Below, in pieces: positions 7,218 to 9,711 of a stretch of 9,711 nucleotides of DNA (position 1 is its first letter; each line of letters begins with the position of its first letter). This DNA is from Bacillota bacterium (GTDB lineage Bacteria > Bacillota > Clostridia > DSM-8532). The stretch spans positions 1 through 9,711 of the forward strand of contig JAEXPO010000068.1 in assembly GCA_023446675.1 (NCBI GenBank). Reading direction: 5' to 3'. Position numbers and translations under genes: made by a program. The notes beneath the pieces are model-generated. The model was not told the origin of the DNA. It searched no databases and saw only the letters and a list, made by a program, of their open reading frames with translations.

Positions 7218-7337
7218 GGCTATGCTGAAAATAATGCCGAATGCGGCAACATAGCCGGTAATGGGGCTGGGATTAGCCCAGTACCCCGGCCCAATAGATG
7301 AAGTATTGGGAGTGTAGTGAATATGGCGCATAATGCG
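7218..7337. ncRNA. Candidate structured RNA: run of adjacent hairpins
   Basis: Consecutive perfect helices occupy about 120 nt. First, GGCTATG (7218-7224) pairs with CATAGCC (7250-7256) and encloses GCCG-AATG-CGGC (7236-7247). Second, GGGGCTGGG (7263-7271) pairs with CCCAG-TA-CCCC (7277-7287) around ATTAG. Third, CCCAAT (7290-7295) pairs with ATTGGG (7305-7310). Fourth, a small CGCA-TAA-TGCG (7327-7337). The segment is GC-richer than the AT-rich DNA around it, and no gene there is convincing on either strand. Strand cannot be assigned because the helices are symmetric. I do not recognise a known RNA family. It could be a regulatory RNA, a leader structure, or a mobile-element relic. Confidence 0.35.
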
Positions 7338-7523
7338 AGAAGTGTGTACATTGAAATAATAATATAGTCTATGCACTATGCAAACTATGCAAATTTTTAT
7401 AATAAAGGTTACGGTTTATACAGCCTTGTAAATGTAAATACCGGTTTAAATTTATGTGATAAACTCAATGAAAAGTAAGTAACTGAAAAATTAAAACCCG
7501 TTTGATATAAGGATTTCTTTAGT

Positions 7524-7613
7524 CTGTTTCCCGGGAATGCGGGGATAATCCCTTCCTTGTAGTAGGCATTCTCATAGATGCTACCTATTCCCCTCTGATG
7601 CGGGGGTGATCCT
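7524..7613 (+). CRISPR. Two-repeat remnant of a type I-E-like CRISPR array
   Basis: Repeat A (7524-7552) and repeat B (7585-7613) are each 29 nt, agree at 20 of 29 positions, and flank a 32-nt spacer (7553-7584). The 61-nt period is that of type I-E arrays. Both keep the I-E layout: a C-run, exactly 8 nt, a G-run, then a tail (GATAATCCC in A, GGTGATCCT in B). From memory, the E. coli repeat has the same CCCC-8nt-GGGG-ATAAACC geometry, and repeat A agrees with it at about 20 of 29 positions. Stepping 61 nt left (about 7476) or right (about 7659) shows no further unit, and no cas gene is in the window. The AT-rich stretch 7440-7523 could be a leader. The repeats have diverged, so the array is probably inactive. 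A chance pair of C/G-run hairpins is the alternative. Confidence 0.55.
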
Positions 7614-7656
7614 GAAGCAAAGCAAGCCGCCGCCAGTAATTAGATTAGTTTGCTGC

Positions 7657-7685
7657 TTGAAAATATTGCTACAAAATCTTATTAT
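7657..7685 (+). promoter_or_regulatory. Sigma-A-type promoter of the Hxs-like operon
   Basis: TTGAAA (7657-7662) and TATTAT (7680-7685) are separated by exactly 17 bp; each matches the sigma-A consensus at 5 of 6 positions. Transcription would begin near 7692, leaving a leader of about 125 nt before the first gene. It is the best promoter match in the window. Confidence 0.6.
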
Positions 7686-7711
7686 GTATATAGTGACATA
7701 ATCTGCATTCG

Positions 7712-7741
7712 TTTGGCATAATAAAATGCGATATTTGGCAT
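7712..7741 (+). promoter_or_regulatory. Direct repeat TTTGGCAT downstream of the promoter
   Basis: TTTGGCAT occurs at 7712-7719 and 7734-7741, starts 22 bp apart (about two helical turns), just downstream of the predicted start site. Such spacing on one DNA face suits a pair of repressor sites, but this is only a sequence observation. Confidence 0.3.
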
Positions 7742-7783
7742 CTTGTTATAGCATCATTAGAGAGAACAGTCCGATTTGTTTAG

Positions 7784-7804
7784 ATAGATTTTAAAGAAAT
7801 CTAT
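7784..7804 (+). promoter_or_regulatory. AT-rich hairpin next to the first RBS of the Hxs-like operon
   Basis: ATAGATTT (7784-7791) pairs perfectly with AAATCTAT (7797-7804) around TAAAG and ends 3 nt before the AGGAGA ribosome binding site (7808-7813). It may tune translation or 5'-end stability. The stem is AT-rich and therefore weak. Confidence 0.35.
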
Positions 7805-7820
7805 AATAGGAGAGATGGAA

Positions 7821-8183
7821 GTGATACTACGGTTTTGCAAACTTCTTTATCCTAAAGAAGCATTATTAAAAGCGGCATTTCATTTTACTGATAAATTTTA
7901 TTTATATCTTTCACATGATAAGGAATACTATTCGGTTGAGATAACTCCCAAGAAAGAGGATGTACCCATAAATTTCGAGTATGAATTTACAAATGAAATG
8001 TTAGCTCAAACAATACATTACTTAGTTTCCCGTGAAACAGGGACTCTGAGAAGTATAATTATGGGGCGTGCACTATCCTCAACGATGATACTCCCTCAGA
8101 TTGAAGAGACGCTTAATGAAGAAAATTTTGATATAGACTTAATATTAAAAGATTGGTTTAAGCAATATGAAAATACAATTTGA
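7821..8183 (+). CDS. hxsD: HxsD-like protein of a His-Xaa-Ser-type radical SAM system
   Basis: A 120-residue soluble protein if GTG 7821 is the start. The in-frame ATG at 7815 lies only 1 nt from AGGAGA (7808-7813), whereas the GTG is 7 nt from it. The pattern fits HxsD: 'YPKEALLKAAFHFTDKFYLYL' near the N-terminus, a short beta segment 'YYSVEITPKKE', then 'YEFTNEMLAQTIHYLVSRETGTLRSIIMG', corresponding to the family's F-N-E-L-L...LR..ET..IR..I block (about residues 55-85). The C-terminus 'DIDLILKDWFKQYENTI' extends past the usual family end. HxsD is a small conserved partner of the radical SAM enzymes HxsB/HxsC in the His-Xaa-Ser peptide-modification system; its exact role is not settled. An HxsC-like gene three positions downstream supports the call. 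It overlaps the next gene by 17 nt. Confidence 0.65.
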   Translation: MILRFCKLLYPKEALLKAAFHFTDKFYLYLSHDKEYYSVEITPKKEDVPINFEYEFTNEMLAQTIHYLVSRETGTLRSIIMGRALSSTMILPQIEETLNEENFDIDLILKDWFKQYENTI

Positions 8184-8385
8184 CAGAAGTATTTATTCTG
8201 TTGAAATAATTAAACGTGCTATTATAGATTACTCTAGTATTTCAAAAATTGAGTTAACTATAGACGACACCCAAACTTCTTGCACCTTCAATGAATGCAA
8301 ATTTGATAAAGAAATAACTATTAGAGAATTTGCAAACTACCTCATTGATTGTATTAATCAGGAGAATCGCTATGAAGCTGATTGA
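8167..8385 (+). CDS. Short second HxsD-like protein (72 aa)
   Basis: A small acidic protein overlapping its upstream neighbour by 17 nt and the peptidase gene by 14 nt. There is no clear RBS before ATG 8167, so translation is probably coupled. It can be laid over the preceding HxsD-like protein: 'FDRSIYSVEIIKRAIIDYS' against 'LLYPKEALLKAAFHFTD', a beta segment 'KIELTIDDTQTSCTF', then 'REFANYLIDCINQE' against 'YEFTNEMLAQTIHY'. It stops before the ET..LR..I helix, so it looks like a truncated or minimal paralogue. Two Cys (in 'TSCTFNECKF') lie close together. Function is unknown; it could be a dedicated subunit pairing with the longer HxsD. The overlaps on both sides argue that it is a real gene. 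Confidence 0.6.
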   Translation: MKIQFDRSIYSVEIIKRAIIDYSSISKIELTIDDTQTSCTFNECKFDKEITIREFANYLIDCINQENRYEAD

Positions 8386-9397
8386 AATCCTACTAGCTGT
8401 GCTATTCATAGGGGTAGCTATTGGCGCATCCATTAGTGATTTAAAATGGGGAATCATTCCTAACCGTTTGCTGATTTTTGGTTTAGGTGGAGGCATCGTT
8501 TTAAATTGTATTTATTATTTTATAAATGTAAATAATCTAGTAAAGGGTTATATTATCAATCTGTTTACTGTAATTATTATTTCGATCTTATTCTATGGGT
8601 TCCATGTCTGGTCGGCTGGTGACAGTAAGCTTTGTATACTGTTGGTCTCTTTGCTGCCTGGAAGGGTTTACCTTTTTGATGAGAAATTAATGGCACCTGC
8701 AATACGTATATTTATTTTTATTTTTTCTATAGGATTTATCTACGTAGTACTCGAATCTATTATAATAGGTATAAAAAAGCAAAGTTTATTAAGTTTTGAT
8801 AAGTTTCGTTTTAATTTAAAACATATTCTAATGAATTACATTGCTGTTTCAGCTATATTAGCTATCGCTAATCATTTTATGGCGTATTTTTTTCCTGTTT
8901 TTTATGAAGATAATATTATGATTATACAATTTATAAATCTTTTTATAATAATGCTACTTCAGGATAAAAAGTGGGTTGAACAACCTGCAATAGTTTTTCC
9001 ATTGGGGATTATCTGGATCGCAATATCAATAATACTACAGATAAAAATATCGATAACTTGGTGGTTTTTCCTGATAATTGGGCTTGTTATGCTTTTACGG
9101 ATATTTTCTGAAAAATATAACTACGAGTTGATTAAAACTTCAGAAGTTCAGCCAGGGATGATCCTTAGCCTTAATTCAATTATTCGCTTTCAATCTTCAC
9201 GTGTGAAAGGCTTACCGTTACATACAACTGAAGACTTACGCTCACGTCTTTCAGCGGAAGATGTAAAAGCAATATTAAACTGGGAAAAATCCAAACACGG
9301 AGAAGGCTTTATAATAATTGTGCGAAAACTTCCTTTTGCAAGTATTATATCAATAAGTGCCTTCCTTTTTGTATTCACGGAGGTATTCTTTTTATGA
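8372..9397 (+). CDS. A24-family prepilin peptidase-like membrane protease
   Basis: A 341-residue multi-pass membrane protein, probably an aspartyl protease cleaving class III signal peptides of pilin-like substrates. The two catalytic Asp motifs of A24 enzymes are visible: Asp23 in 'SISDLKWGIIPNRLL' and Asp84 in 'VWSAGDSKL' (family pattern G-x-G-D-x-K, the first Gly here being Ser). Several hydrophobic helices fill residues 1-265. A soluble segment follows (about 265-325: 'SEVQPGMILS', 'SSRVKGLPLHTTEDLRSRLS', 'IIIVRKLPFA'), resembling the C-terminal region of archaeal and clostridial TadV/FlaK-like peptidases, and a last helix ends the protein. It has no cytosolic methyltransferase domain. 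The start is ATG 8372, not an upstream in-frame ATG at 8330, because AGGAGA (8360-8365) is 6 nt away. It overlaps the small HxsD-like gene by 14 nt and the radical SAM gene by ATGA. No pilus genes are visible. Confidence 0.75.
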   Translation: MKLIEILLAVLFIGVAIGASISDLKWGIIPNRLLIFGLGGGIVLNCIYYFINVNNLVKGYIINLFTVIIISILFYGFHVWSAGDSKLCILLVSLLPGRVYLFDEKLMAPAIRIFIFIFSIGFIYVVLESIIIGIKKQSLLSFDKFRFNLKHILMNYIAVSAILAIANHFMAYFFPVFYEDNIMIIQFINLFIIMLLQDKKWVEQPAIVFPLGIIWIAISIILQIKISITWWFFLIIGLVMLLRIFSEKYNYELIKTSEVQPGMILSLNSIIRFQSSRVKGLPLHTTEDLRSRLSAEDVKAILNWEKSKHGEGFIIIVRKLPFASIISISAFLFVFTEVFFL

Positions 9398-9711
9398 TAC
9401 TATATCTTCCTGAATATACTGGTCCATCTTGTATCGCTTCAATAGTATATACATACCATGACGTGGATATAGTAATTGAACAAGGACATAATGCCTTGTA
9501 TTTAACTGAGTCCCACTGCATTCTGTTTCCTAACTGTTATGAATTTGTATTACCTCAAATTGAACATGCAAAGCTTTTAAATATGGATACTTACGATGTA
9601 GTAGAAATAGATGAAAAGAGCATTCTACGAAGTATATATCAATATACAGCTAATTCAAATGCACTTTTTGTTGGTTTACCATGCAATTCAAATTGCATAA
9701 TGTGTCCATAC
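9394..9711 (+). CDS. hxsC: HxsC-like radical SAM enzyme, N-terminal part (cut by window end)
   Basis: 106 codons are open to the edge. The first ~93 residues form a non-catalytic N-terminal region (begins MILYLPEYTGPSC), followed by 'ALFVGLPCNSNCIMCPY', which contains the radical SAM CxxxCxxC motif that binds the 4Fe-4S cluster and S-adenosylmethionine. A roughly 90-residue lead-in and the form C-N-S-x-C-x-M-C match HxsC of the His-Xaa-Ser system rather than SPASM maturases such as AlbA, where the motif is also N-terminal but the surroundings differ. ATG 9394 overlaps the peptidase stop in ATGA; CGGAGGT (9378-9384) is 9 nt upstream. The barrel and C-terminal domain lie outside the window, so the subfamily call leans on the motif and the HxsD neighbour. 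Confidence 0.6.
   Translation, partial: MILYLPEYTGPSCIASIVYTYHDVDIVIEQGHNALYLTESHCILFPNCYEFVLPQIEHAKLLNMDTYDVVEIDEKSILRSIYQYTANSNALFVGLPCNSNCIMCPY

Noticed and set aside
7116..7301. 61-codon plus-strand frame across the hairpin cluster
   Set aside because: The nearest purine run abuts the ATG, the composition changes midway, and the second half simply follows the RNA-like inverted repeats.
7185..7376. 63-codon minus-strand frame (ends in FGIIFSIAHSICNRIKFK)
   Set aside because: Its one hydrophobic stretch looks protein-like, but there is no RBS before the ATG, and it coincides with the hairpin cluster and an overlapping frame on the other strand.
7369..7391. Three copies of CTATGCA
   Set aside because: Heptamers at 7- and 9-nt intervals in AT-rich DNA; too short and isolated to assign as an origin iteron or operator.
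8330..8371. N-terminal extension of the A24 peptidase from an upstream ATG
   Set aside because: It adds 14 mostly polar and hydrophobic residues before the normal first helix and lacks an RBS, whereas ATG 8372 has AGGAGA at good spacing.

Overview
The window looks like a Bacillota (probably Clostridia-type) chromosome segment. The signs are strong AGGAGG-class ribosome binding sites, a YesM-type sensor kinase, and a CUT1 sugar ABC transporter made of a lipoprotein plus two permeases with no ATPase beside them. Nothing in the sequence fixes the genus. The left two thirds is moderately GC-rich. From about 7.1 kb rightwards the DNA is clearly AT-richer (two sampled 60-base lines: 4441-4500 has 38 G+C, 9361-9420 has 18), which suggests a different origin for the right end.

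Left part, 1-7000: a sugar uptake and degradation locus. The N-terminus of a YesM-like histidine kinase runs leftward off the edge. It diverges from a rightward operon encoding a lipoprotein solute-binding protein (515-1900) and two MalF/MalG-type permeases (2123-2992, 2993-3811). The binding-protein and permease genes are separated by short tandem repeats and a long nested hairpin next to the permease RBS, a layout suited to making more binding protein than permease. A convergent gene (6966-3961, minus) encodes a 1001-residue cytoplasmic glycoside hydrolase resembling GH106 alpha-L-rhamnosidases, and the two convergent units share a symmetric terminator hairpin. I infer that the kinase senses, the transporter imports, and the hydrolase cleaves an oligosaccharide, possibly a rhamnoside.

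Middle, 6967-7814: about 850 bases with no supported gene. It contains a chain of perfect hairpins (7218-7337) that could be a structured RNA. It also holds a two-repeat, one-spacer remnant of a type I-E-like CRISPR array (29-nt repeats, 32-nt spacer, no cas genes in view). A good sigma-A-type promoter (7657-7685) follows, with a leader carrying a direct repeat and a hairpin.

Right end, 7815-9711: a tightly overlapping AT-rich operon and the most interesting part. It encodes an HxsD-like protein, a second short HxsD-like protein, a membrane aspartyl prepilin peptidase (A24 family), and the N-terminus of an HxsC-like radical SAM enzyme whose CxxxCxxC motif sits at the window edge. HxsD and HxsC belong to the His-Xaa-Ser peptide-modification system. 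An A24 peptidase and a tandem HxsD pair are not part of that system as I know it, so this may be a variant in which a radical-SAM-modified peptide or pilin-like protein is cleaved by a prepilin peptidase. The substrate gene is not visible and should lie to the right.
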